DNA from: Dyadobacter jejuensis
GTDB taxonomy: Bacteria; Bacteroidota; Bacteroidia; Cytophagales; Spirosomataceae
Assembly: GCF_003149085.1 (NCBI RefSeq)
Contig: NZ_QGDT01000017.1
Coordinates: forward strand, 1 to 64,000
Direction of reading: 5' to 3'
DNA length: 64,000 bases
The notes beneath the pieces are model-generated. The model had not been told where the DNA came from and searched no databases. It worked only from the letters and a program-made list of their open reading frames with translations. This document shows, in pieces, positions 45,776 to 53,092 of this stretch. The position numbers were made by a program, and so were the translations under genes. Numbering within the stretch: the stretch's first letter is position 1; each line of letters starts with the position of its first letter.

Positions 45776-45809
45776 AAAGCGCACGCTGCTAAAAAACGAA
45801 AATAGCAAT

Positions 45810-46259
45810 ATGTCACTTGAAATTGGGAATAAGGCTCCGGAATTTACCGGAAAGGATCAAAATGGACAAGAAGTGAAGCTCTCGTCCTTCAAAGGGAAAA
45901 AGGTAGTTTTGTATTTTTACCCTAAAGACAACACCCCGGGATGCACGGCTCAGGCATGTAATTTGAGGGATCATTACGATAGCCTATTGGCAAAAGGCTA
46001 TGTAGTGCTAGGGGTTAGTGTGGACGATGAGAAATCGCATACTAAGTTTATTCAAAAATTTGACCTCCCTTTCCCACTCCTGGCCGATACCAGCCACGAT
46101 ATTGTGGAAGCCTATGGGGTGTGGGTAGAGAAGAACATGTATGGTAAAACCTACATGGGTATAGCGCGCACAACCTTTGTGATCGATGAAGAAGGGACTA
46201 TTATCGAGATCATCAAAAAGGTAGATACAAAAAATCATACGGATCAAATTTTAGGGTAA
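45810..46259 (+). CDS. bcp: Thioredoxin-dependent thiol peroxidase (Bcp/PrxQ)
   Basis: A 149-residue atypical peroxiredoxin. The peroxidatic cysteine is Cys45 in FYPKDNTPGCTAQACNLRDH, with the resolving Cys50 five residues later as in PrxQ. FPLLADTSHDIVEAYGVW and the C-terminal DTKNHTDQIL complete the fold. It reduces hydroperoxides with thioredoxin in the cytoplasm. The length is typical. It may be co-transcribed with the M23 gene. Confidence 0.95.
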   Translation: MSLEIGNKAPEFTGKDQNGQEVKLSSFKGKKVVLYFYPKDNTPGCTAQACNLRDHYDSLLAKGYVVLGVSVDDEKSHTKFIQKFDLPFPLLADTSHDIVEAYGVWVEKNMYGKTYMGIARTTFVIDEEGTIIEIIKKVDTKNHTDQILG

Positions 46260-46368
46260 AAGGACTTAAATAGAGTCCTATGATCGAATCTTAATAAACG
46301 AGTTTTACAAAAAGCCTATTGGGCTGGAAGCTCTTTCCACGACTATATTTAAAACAATCATTACAAAG

Positions 46369-47226
46369 ATGGAAATTGAACAATTAGAAAAAGTTGCATC
46401 TCAGGTTCGTAGAGATATTTTACGCATGGTTCACGGTTGCCAATCGGGGCACCCGGGGGGATCTTTAGGCTGTACCGACCTATTGGTAGCCTTGTATTTT
46501 GAGCAAATGAAGCTTAAAGAGGAAAACGGCAGTGTAGTATTTGATATGGATGGAAAAGATGAAGACTTATTCTTTTTATCCAACGGGCACATTTCCCCAG
46601 TATGGTATAGTGTGCTAAGTCGTAAAGGCTATTTCCCAGTTTCAGAAATGGCGACTTTCCGTAAGTTAAATTCTCGGTTGCAGGGGCATCCTACCACGCA
46701 TGAGGGCCTCGACGGTATCCGTATTGCGTCGGGTTCCTTGGGACAGGGTATGTCGGCAGCTATAGGTGCTGCTACGGCCAAAAAACTCAATAAGGACACC
46801 AATACGGTATATGTATTGATGGGTGATGGCGAGCAACAGGAAGGTCAGGTATGGGAGGCTGCCATGGCGGCTCCACACCTTAAAGTTGACAATCTAATAG
46901 CCGTTATAGATCTTAACGGACAACAGATAGATGGTCCTACTATAGAAGTGATGGACAACAGAGACCTAGGCAAAAAGTATGAAGCTTTTGGATGGGAAGT
47001 GTTGAATATTGAAGAGGGTAATGACATGGCAGCCATCGTAAAAGGACTTTATGAGGCCAAGTCGCGCTTGGGGCATGGGCGTCCGATCATGGTGCTTTTG
47101 CATACTGGAATGGGTTACGGCGTCGACTTTATGATGGGCTCACATAAATGGCATGGTATAGCCCCCAACGACGATCAGCTGGCGGCAGCGTTGGCACAGT
47201 TGGAGGAGACCATGGGAGATTACTAA
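46369..47226 (+). CDS. Transketolase, N-terminal subunit
   Basis: A 285-residue protein carrying the thiamine-diphosphate (PP) domain of transketolase. Motifs include GCQSGHPGGSLGCTDLLVAL, FLSNGHISPVWYSVL, and the metal/ThDP-binding GDGEQQEGQVWEAAM through VIDLNGQQIDG. It acts with the separate C-terminal subunit encoded 63 bp downstream. The enzyme moves two-carbon units between sugar phosphates in the non-oxidative pentose pathway, which links to ribulose 5-phosphate from the hxl genes. Confidence 0.95.
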   Translation: MEIEQLEKVASQVRRDILRMVHGCQSGHPGGSLGCTDLLVALYFEQMKLKEENGSVVFDMDGKDEDLFFLSNGHISPVWYSVLSRKGYFPVSEMATFRKLNSRLQGHPTTHEGLDGIRIASGSLGQGMSAAIGAATAKKLNKDTNTVYVLMGDGEQQEGQVWEAAMAAPHLKVDNLIAVIDLNGQQIDGPTIEVMDNRDLGKKYEAFGWEVLNIEEGNDMAAIVKGLYEAKSRLGHGRPIMVLLHTGMGYGVDFMMGSHKWHGIAPNDDQLAAALAQLEETMGDY

Positions 47227-47289
47227 TCGCCGTATAACACGCCCCATGGGTTATTAATATTTTCAAAATTCAAAGACTTTTTACAGATA

Positions 47290-48243
47290 ATGAAAAAATA
47301 CACTTTCACAGAGAAAAAAGATACTCGTTCAGGGTTTGGTGCGGGTATGCACGAGCTAGGAAAAAGCAACCCCAATGTGGTGGCGCTATGTGCCGACTTA
47401 GTGGGATCCTTGAAGTTAGGACCGTTTATCCAAGAAAACCCTGATCGGTTTATTCAATGTGGGATTTCCGAAGCCAATATGATAGGGATGTCCGCTGGAC
47501 TTACCATTGGAGGGAAGATTCCTTTTGCTACTACCTTTGCCAATTTCGCTACAGGAAGGGTGTACGACCAGATTCGTCAGAGCGTAGCCTATTCTGGAAA
47601 GAATGTGAAAATATGTGCTTCCCATGCCGGGCTTACCCTGGGAGAAGATGGTGCTACCCACCAGATCCTTGAGGATATCGGTATGATGAAGATGTTGCCA
47701 GGGATGACGGTGATTAACCCTTGCGACTATAACCAAACTAAGGCGGCTACCATTGCTATTGCCGATTACGAAGGTCCGGTGTATCTACGTTTTGGCCGTC
47801 CGGTGATTCCCGTATTTACCGATGCCGATCAAAAGTTTGAAATAGGAAAAGCATGGATGGTCAATGAAGGAACCGACGTGACCATTGTAGCTACCGGACA
47901 TATGGTGTGGGAAGCTATTCAGGCTGGCGAAACACTTGCTGCCGAAGGGATAAGTGCGGAGATTATCAATATCCACACCATCAAACCTTTAGATGAAGAG
48001 GCTATATTGAAGTCTATCGCTAAGACGCGCTGTATCGTATCGGCTGAAGAGCATAACCGCATAGGTGGCTTGGGCGATAGCGTGGCCCAAGTGATCGTCA
48101 AAAATGACCTTGTTCCTCAAGAGTATATTGCCGTCGACGACAGCTTCGGGGAAAGTGGAACTCCTGCTCAGTTACTAGAGAAATATGGCCTTTCGGCTGC
48201 CGCTATTGTGGCTGCTGCCAAGAAAGTGATGGCTAGAAAGTAG
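47290..48243 (+). CDS. Transketolase, C-terminal subunit
   Basis: A 317-residue protein containing the pyrimidine-binding (Pyr) and C-terminal domains of transketolase. Key segments are VVALCADLVGSLKLGPF, QCGISEANMIGMSAGL with the catalytic Glu of the Pyr domain, and THQILEDIGMMKMLPGMTV. The C-terminal domain includes EISAEIINIHTIKPLDEEA-like sequence and SAEEHNRIGGLGDSVAQ. It pairs with the preceding N-terminal subunit to form the active enzyme. A hairpin follows the stop. Confidence 0.95.
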   Translation: MKKYTFTEKKDTRSGFGAGMHELGKSNPNVVALCADLVGSLKLGPFIQENPDRFIQCGISEANMIGMSAGLTIGGKIPFATTFANFATGRVYDQIRQSVAYSGKNVKICASHAGLTLGEDGATHQILEDIGMMKMLPGMTVINPCDYNQTKAATIAIADYEGPVYLRFGRPVIPVFTDADQKFEIGKAWMVNEGTDVTIVATGHMVWEAIQAGETLAAEGISAEIINIHTIKPLDEEAILKSIAKTRCIVSAEEHNRIGGLGDSVAQVIVKNDLVPQEYIAVDDSFGESGTPAQLLEKYGLSAAAIVAAAKKVMARK

Positions 48244-48272
48244 GTAGCCTTTATCTTCAGATTTATAGTTTT

Positions 48273-48312
48273 AGTCTTGCATCGGGCCCAATGGTTGGCT
48301 TGAGGCAAGACT
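48273..48312 (+). terminator. Terminator after the transketolase genes
   Basis: AGTCTTGC pairs with GCAAGACT across a 24-base loop, and the plus strand continues ATAATTTTATTTG. The stem starts 30 bp after the stop. Confidence 0.55.
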
Positions 48313-48443
48313 ATAATTTTATTTGTCCATATCCTGAAAAACCAGTAATATTGGTGAAATAGATGCTAGTGACTTCAAGGATTGCCTTCCCGAAGCAGAG
48401 ATGGGTGATCATGAAGCGAATTTAGCGGGTTAAAACACAGTGC

Positions 48444-48986
48444 ATGTCAGACGAAGAGTTACTAGCCCTTTTTGAGAATCCTGAAACGCGATCGAACGCT
48501 TTCAACCATTTGGTGCGCAAATACCAGCAAAAGGTGTATTGGTTGATCAGGAAAATGGTGGTCGATCACGACGACGCTAATGACCTTACTCAGGAGGTAT
48601 TTATCAAGACTTGGAAGGCTTTAGATAAGTTTCGGGGCGATTCTAAGCTTTATACCTGGTTGTATCGTGTGGCCAGCAATGAAGCGATTAATTTCTTGAA
48701 CAAGAAAAAAAGACGCTTTTTTATTCCTTTACACGACGTAGAAAACGAACTGTCAGAAAAGTTGGAATCCGACCCAGAGTTGAGTGGGGATGCCATACAA
48801 CTGAAATTGCAAAAGGCCTTATTAAAACTACCGGAAAAACAAAGATTAGTATTCAATTTGAAGTACTATGAGGAGCTTCCTTATGATGAGATTGCCGAGA
48901 TTACCGGGACGTCGGTAGGGGCTCTGAAGGCCTCATATCATTGGGCTACCAAAAAAATTGAAGATTATTTGAATGATACGGATTAA
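48444..48986 (+). CDS. ECF-type sigma-70 factor
   Basis: A 180-residue sigma factor with region 2 (FNHLVRKYQQKVYWLIRKM and DANDLTQEVFIKTWKALDKF) and region 4 (ALLKLPEKQRLVFNLKYYEE and LPYDEIAEITGTSVGALKAS). Unlike the sigma factor upstream of susC, it is not followed by a FecR/SusC pair. The next two genes encode a single-helix membrane protein and a Spy-like periplasmic protein, so it is more likely an envelope-stress factor. Confidence 0.92.
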   Translation: MSDEELLALFENPETRSNAFNHLVRKYQQKVYWLIRKMVVDHDDANDLTQEVFIKTWKALDKFRGDSKLYTWLYRVASNEAINFLNKKKRRFFIPLHDVENELSEKLESDPELSGDAIQLKLQKALLKLPEKQRLVFNLKYYEELPYDEIAEITGTSVGALKASYHWATKKIEDYLNDTD

Positions 48987-49040
48987 ACCAAACGCCTACC
49001 TGCCTGTCCAATGATAGTGCAGCGTGCAAAATTGGAAAAC

Positions 49041-49514
49041 ATGGATAAGAATCGAATATTACTCAAAGACCTTAAGAAACAGGTTCCTATGGCCGTGCCA
49101 GAGGGATTTTTTGAAGAATTGCCCAACGTCATTCAGGGGCGTGTTGAAGGAAAGGACAACGGGAATTCCGAAGCGCGTTCCGACCGGGATTCAGGTCGGG
49201 TGATTGGAGTGAACTGGCAATGGGGATTAGGCTCAGCAGCGGCGGTATTATTGGTTGCCGTGCTCATATGGGTTACTTTTCCCAAGCAGCAAGGCGCTCT
49301 GGGCTCCGAGCCGTTGAGTGGTATAAGCCAAGGAAGTATTATAGAATACCTGGAGGAAGAGAATCTAAGCTATTTCGATTTGAGTGAGCAGCGTGTGGTT
49401 CAGGCTGCCTTTGAGTCGGACTCTACGGTGATGTATTATTTGGAAGGAATGGATGACGAGCTGTTACTGCAGCAACTCATGGAAACGACTGCGATTGATT
49501 TGGAAAAGATTTGA
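49041..49514 (+). CDS. Putative anti-sigma factor, single membrane helix
   Basis: A 157-residue protein with an N-terminal segment MDKNRILLKDLKKQVPMAVP then EGFFEELP, a membrane helix (about 61-80, SAAAVLLVAVLIWVTF) and an acidic outer domain with the repeated-looking IIEYLEEENLSYFDL and MDDELLLQQLMETT. The position right after an ECF sigma gene and the N-in topology suggest an anti-sigma factor, but no ZAS motif is present. An alternative start at ATG 49011 adds ten residues; I prefer 49041 because the sequence after it resembles relatives. Confidence 0.65.
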   Translation: MDKNRILLKDLKKQVPMAVPEGFFEELPNVIQGRVEGKDNGNSEARSDRDSGRVIGVNWQWGLGSAAAVLLVAVLIWVTFPKQQGALGSEPLSGISQGSIIEYLEEENLSYFDLSEQRVVQAAFESDSTVMYYLEGMDDELLLQQLMETTAIDLEKI

Positions 49515-49530
49515 CCTAACTTAGTTTATA

Positions 49531-50001
49531 ATGAATTGTGTATTGAAAAAAATATTATTTAGAGCGCTGGCCTTACTTTTTGTGGTATTTTATGCCTCGG
49601 GAACTAGTGTATATGGGCAGCGTCACTCCAGCGATGAGATGCGACGAATTCAGGATGCCAAGGTGGCCATTATCACCAATAGGCTCGATCTGACCCAAGA
49701 GCAATCGGCTGGTTTTTGGCCCCTATATAATGAGTACTCTCAGCAGCGGCGGCAAATTCACCGGGATATGCGCAAGATATTTGGCGAGAAAAAGGCCGAT
49801 GGAGTGGACGATCGCGCAGCCATGAACAATCTAAAGGAGGTTCAGGAATTAAAACAGAAGGAGCTAGACCTAGAAAAAGACTATCAGCAACGGTTTTTAA
49901 AGGTGATTACAGCAAGCCAGTTAGCCGAGCTTTATAAGGCCGAAAAAACCTTCAACGACATGCTCATTCAACGGCTTAAACAGAATAGAAGACAAGACTA
50001 A
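49531..50001 (+). CDS. Spy/CpxP-like periplasmic protein
   Basis: A 156-residue exported protein with a signal peptide (ALLFVVFYASGTSVYGQ). The mature part is almost wholly helical and highly charged: RIQDAKVAIITNRLDLTQEQ, then FWPLYNEYSQQRRQIHRD and LKQKELDLEKDYQQRFLKVI. This resembles the LTxxQ helical hairpin of Spy/CpxP chaperones and sensor-resistance proteins. As the last gene of the sigma/anchor cassette, it may sense or buffer envelope stress. The assignment rests on pattern only. Confidence 0.65.
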   Translation: MNCVLKKILFRALALLFVVFYASGTSVYGQRHSSDEMRRIQDAKVAIITNRLDLTQEQSAGFWPLYNEYSQQRRQIHRDMRKIFGEKKADGVDDRAAMNNLKEVQELKQKELDLEKDYQQRFLKVITASQLAELYKAEKTFNDMLIQRLKQNRRQD

Positions 50002-50022
50002 ATCGAACTTAATAGTAAAAGC

Positions 50023-50060
50023 AAAAACCCCGGTCGCATACTGCAACCGGGGTTTTTTTT
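50023..50060 (+). terminator. Rho-independent terminator of the sigma cassette
   Basis: AAAAACCCCGGT pairs with ACCGGGGTTTTT and runs into eight T bases. It is 21 bp after the Spy-like stop and faces the SulP gene, whose stop is 17 bp further on. Confidence 0.88.
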
Positions 50061-50076
50061 GAGTGCTTCGGTTCGA

Positions 50077-51654
50077 TTAATGTGCTCCGTTGCCCTCTAC
50101 CACCATGATATCTTTGGTTAATACCGTGATATCCTTTAAAGGTGCGGTATGAGTTCTGAAATTTTGGATGATTTCTAGTACATCATAATCAATATCGATC
50201 GATTTAGATCCATCGATCAATACCGTTGAGCCAGCTGGAATTTTGCTCAACGTGTCGTTGATGCTTCCTTTGTTAAGGAATGTTACCTCCTCCGATAAGA
50301 TAATCTTGATCACATCTCCATCGTGCTGTTCTTCTTTTTCGTAATAGTACGAATGCTTGAAGTTTTTACGCAAGATAAAGTAGATGGCAACCACCATACC
50401 AATGGCTATTCCTTTGAGCAAATCGGTGCTTAAGATGGCGATAATGGTCACAATAAAGGGAATGAACTGTTCTTTCCCCAACTTGAACATAGATTGGTAT
50501 AGCGAGAATTTTGAAAGCTTATAACCTACCATTAAAAGTATAGCTGCCAAAGAGGCTAGGGGGATAAAGTTCAATAGCCGCGGAATCAGCAGTGCTGATA
50601 GCAAAAGAATACTACCATGGAAAATGGTTGAGAACTTGGATCTACCTCCTGAGTCGATATTGGCTGAGCTCCGCACGATGACCTGGGTAATGGGCAAGCC
50701 ACCAATAAGTCCTGAGGTGATGTTACCAATTCCCTGAGCTACCAATTCTCTGTTGGTAGGGGTGCTTCTTTTATAAGGGTCGAGCTTGTCGGTAGCCTCT
50801 ACGGAAAGCAACGTTTCCAAACTGGCTACTACTGCTAGAGTAATGGCCACGGTATATACTTGTGGATTAGAGAACGCTGAGAAGTCTGGGGTCTTAAAGA
50901 AGCTAAAGAATTCATTCAGGCTGGAGGCTACTGGTAGTTGAACCAAATGTTCGCCAGCCATTACGAATCCTGGGGCCATTTGCGCAAAAACGGTGTTCAA
51001 TAATATACCGATTAATACCACAAAAAGTGCTCCGGGTAAAAACTTGAACAAACCAATTTTTTTCATAAAAGGCCTGTCGAACAAGATTAGCAAGGCTAGA
51101 GAGACGATGGAGATAATAATGGCACCAGGACTTATATAGTCTACCGCATTCCAAATCTCGGTAAAGGTATTTTGACCGTCACTTTGTTGGAAGGTCTGGT
51201 CCCCCATATAGTCCACATCATAGCCAAAGGCGTGGGGTATTTCTTTTAAGATCAGGGTAATCCCTATGGCGGCTAGCATTCCCTTGATGACGGAAGAAGG
51301 GAAGTAATATCCCACGATCCCTGCTTTGAGTAAGCCGGCAATTACCTGTATGACTCCAGCCAGTACCACCGCCAGCAAAAAGGCTTCAAAGCTTCCCAAA
51401 GAGTCTAGGGCTCCTAGCACAATGACCACCAAGCCAGCGGCAGGGCCTGAAACTCCCAGGTTGGATCCACTCAGCGAGCCTACCACAATACCACCTACAA
51501 ATCCTGCGATGATACCTGAAAATAGCAGATCTGACCGGCCAGTAGAAGCCAATGCAACCCCCAGACACAGAGGGAGTGCTACTAAATATACTACCAGTCC
51601 AGCAGGAAGGTCGTATTTTAAATTGGCGAAAAAATTATTGTTCGATTTTGACAT
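50077..51654 (-). CDS. SulP-family anion transporter (probable bicarbonate or sulfate)
   Basis: A 525-residue membrane protein with the SulP/SLC26 layout: an N-terminal GLVVYLVALPLCLGVALAST, about 12 membrane helices, the signature NIDSGGRSKFSTIFHGSILL, then LASLAAILLMVGYKLSKFSL, and a C-terminal STAS-like region (residues about 440-525, ILSEEVTFLNKGSINDTLSK and STVLIDGSKSIDIDYDVLE). A beta-carbonic anhydrase gene is 39 bp upstream on the same strand, which points to bicarbonate as substrate. SulP homologues also carry sulfate, so this is inference. Confidence 0.85.
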   Translation of the reverse strand: MSKSNNNFFANLKYDLPAGLVVYLVALPLCLGVALASTGRSDLLFSGIIAGFVGGIVVGSLSGSNLGVSGPAAGLVVIVLGALDSLGSFEAFLLAVVLAGVIQVIAGLLKAGIVGYYFPSSVIKGMLAAIGITLILKEIPHAFGYDVDYMGDQTFQQSDGQNTFTEIWNAVDYISPGAIIISIVSLALLILFDRPFMKKIGLFKFLPGALFVVLIGILLNTVFAQMAPGFVMAGEHLVQLPVASSLNEFFSFFKTPDFSAFSNPQVYTVAITLAVVASLETLLSVEATDKLDPYKRSTPTNRELVAQGIGNITSGLIGGLPITQVIVRSSANIDSGGRSKFSTIFHGSILLLSALLIPRLLNFIPLASLAAILLMVGYKLSKFSLYQSMFKLGKEQFIPFIVTIIAILSTDLLKGIAIGMVVAIYFILRKNFKHSYYYEKEEQHDGDVIKIILSEEVTFLNKGSINDTLSKIPAGSTVLIDGSKSIDIDYDVLEIIQNFRTHTAPLKDITVLTKDIMVVEGNGAH

Positions 51655-51693
51655 AAAATTATGTAATTCAATAAGTTGGTAACAGGGAGGTTA

Positions 51694-52344
51694 TCAAGCC
51701 GTTTTGGGCTGCGGGGTGAATCGGTATACGGGTCGAATTTGGGTATTATCCTCTACCGATGCCTTTAGGTCCTTAAGCAAACCATTTTTAAGGTCATATA
51801 CAATACCATGAAGCTGTAGGGGGCGGCCATTGGCCCAAGCATTTTGAACGATAGAGGTTTTGCCTAGGTTATTGACTTGTTCTATAACATTGTATTCGAC
51901 CAAACGATCTGTTCTATCATTCTCGTCAACTATGGCGTCCAATTCTTTTTCGTAAAGCCGGTATACGTCCTTGATATTACGCAGCCAGTTGTCGATAAGG
52001 CCTACCTGTTGATTGCCCATGGCGGCTTTTACGCCTCCGCAGCCATAATGGCCTACTACCATGATGTGCTTAACGCCCAATACATTTACGGAGTAGTCAA
52101 TGACGCTCAATAGGTTCATGTCGGTATGTACCACCATATTGGCAATATTGCGATGCACGAAAATCTCTCCAGGATTGGTACCTGTAATTTGGTTGGCGGG
52201 TACTCTACTGTCCGAACAGCCTATCCAGAGAAACTCTGGGGTTTGGCCATTGGCTAGATTCGTAAAATAGTGGGGGTCAGTAGCAATTGTATCTTCTACC
52301 CATTTCTTATTATTATCAAATAGCTTATTATAGGAGCGTTCCAT
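51694..52344 (-). CDS. can: Beta-class carbonic anhydrase
   Basis: A 216-residue zinc enzyme that hydrates CO2 in the cytoplasm. The motif is IGCSDSRVPANQ (Cys43, Asp45, Arg47), and the remaining zinc ligands are in VVGHYGCGGVKAA (His99, Cys102). NPGEIFVHRNIANMV is the conserved strand between them. The length and motifs match E. coli Can. It lies upstream of, and probably in an operon with, the SulP transporter, so the pair may manage inorganic carbon. Confidence 0.95.
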   Translation of the reverse strand: MERSYNKLFDNNKKWVEDTIATDPHYFTNLANGQTPEFLWIGCSDSRVPANQITGTNPGEIFVHRNIANMVVHTDMNLLSVIDYSVNVLGVKHIMVVGHYGCGGVKAAMGNQQVGLIDNWLRNIKDVYRLYEKELDAIVDENDRTDRLVEYNVIEQVNNLGKTSIVQNAWANGRPLQLHGIVYDLKNGLLKDLKASVEDNTQIRPVYRFTPQPKTA

Positions 52345-52456
52345 GTGCGCTTGTCATTTTAAGTTTTATTAAAAAATATTAGATTTTTCAAATACAGATT
52401 CATCTTCAGTGCACAATATGGTACTGTAGAATCTTTATTTAAATATTAGGGATTTT

Positions 52457-52753
52457 TTAACTCAACTCTGGGGGCGGCGAGAACAAGTTGCGATATACCT
52501 CATTATTAAAACTAATGCGGTATAGAAAAGGAGAGAAATTATTATTGATATTAAATAAATGAGGAAAACCTTCGAAGAAATGAGCTATGATATGATGGTC
52601 TTCCATCAACTGCTGCGTTTCTACCGTTTCACTTTCACACTCTTCCGCATCACATACCACCACTACCTGGCTTTTGGCAAGCAATAGCTTGTCTATTCCT
52701 GTATAACAACACAGAAAGGCTAGGGTGATGAATATGATTAGAAAATTCTTCAA
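52457..52753 (-). CDS. Small exported protein of unknown function
   Basis: A 98-residue protein with a TTG start and an N-terminal hydrophobic segment (NFLIIFITLAFLCCYTGI). The mature part has a conserved-looking Cys pair (VVVCDAEECES) and a C-terminus rich in aromatics that ends SPPPELS. Small secreted Bacteroidota proteins with Pro-rich ends of this type occur in varied contexts, but I do not recognise a named family. It lies alone between the 34-residue gene and the carbonic anhydrase gene. A hairpin with a T-run lies 37 bp before its start. Confidence 0.55.
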   Translation of the reverse strand: MKNFLIIFITLAFLCCYTGIDKLLLAKSQVVVVCDAEECESETVETQQLMEDHHIIAHFFEGFPHLFNINNNFSPFLYRISFNNEVYRNLFSPPPELS

Positions 52754-52789
52754 GGGTGTAAGTATGGTTTTTGTACTAATTAAAAACTA

Positions 52790-52823
52790 AAAACAGACTC
52801 AAAACGTTCATTTTGTCTGTTTT
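52790..52823 (-). terminator. Attenuator-like hairpin before the 98-residue gene
   Basis: On the minus strand AAAACAGAC pairs with GTCTGTTTT and is followed by a T-rich run (TTAGTTTTTAATT). The inner AAAA/TTTT bases can also pair. It lies between the 34-residue gene's terminator and the 98-residue gene's start, so it could be a leader attenuator or the end of a short RNA. Confidence 0.4.
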
Positions 52824-52877
52824 GTTGCGTCTGAAGTCAATTATAGTATAAAAAGTAAGACACCCAGCCACAAAAAA

Positions 52878-52898
52878 AAGGTTGTAAAAAACAACCTT
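52878..52898 (-). terminator. Rho-independent terminator of the 34-residue gene
   Basis: On the minus strand AAGGTTGT and ACAACCTT form a perfect 8-bp stem around TTTTT, followed by a run of T at 52872-52877. It is 7 bp after the stop of the small gene. Confidence 0.8.
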
Positions 52899-52905
52899 AA
52901 AAATA

Positions 52906-53010
52906 TTATGCTTTCCAACCTTTTTCATGGTTCTCCAACCAACGCCCTACCAAAAAGGCTGAGGTTAACAAGATAACATAAAAGGCGATCATGATAATGG
53001 TCATATACAT
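52906..53010 (-). CDS. 34-residue single-helix membrane protein
   Basis: The minus strand encodes MYMTIIMIAFYVILLTSAF followed by LVGRWLENHEKGWKA and TAA. A hydrophobic helix of about 20 residues is followed by a short charged tail. It is too short for routine gene calling. Support comes from context: a TAnnTTTG box (TAAATTTG) 32 bp before the start, a perfect terminator 7 bp after the stop, and the terminator of hisB immediately upstream that isolates it as its own unit. A second ATG two codons in is an alternative start. The function is unknown; the size recalls small subunits of respiratory or transport complexes. Confidence 0.6.
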   Translation of the reverse strand: MYMTIIMIAFYVILLTSAFLVGRWLENHEKGWKA

Positions 53011-53042
53011 ACTATAATCCGGTTTTCATTTTTCGATAATTG

Positions 53043-53050
53043 CAAATTTA
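53043..53050 (-). promoter_or_regulatory. TAnnTTTG box for the 34-residue gene
   Basis: TAAATTTG on the minus strand matches the -7 consensus and lies between the hisB terminator and the small gene. No clear -33 element was found at the expected spacing. Confidence 0.45.
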
Positions 53051-53054
53051 GGCA

Positions 53055-53091
53055 AAAAATATGAATGCGGTACACCCGCATCCATATTTTT
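53055..53091 (-). terminator. Terminator after hisB
   Basis: AAAAATATGGATGCGG and CCGCATTCATATTTTT pair with one G-T pair around a five-base loop and end in a T-run on the minus strand. It starts directly after the hisB stop codon. Confidence 0.8.
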
Positions 53092-53092
53092 A

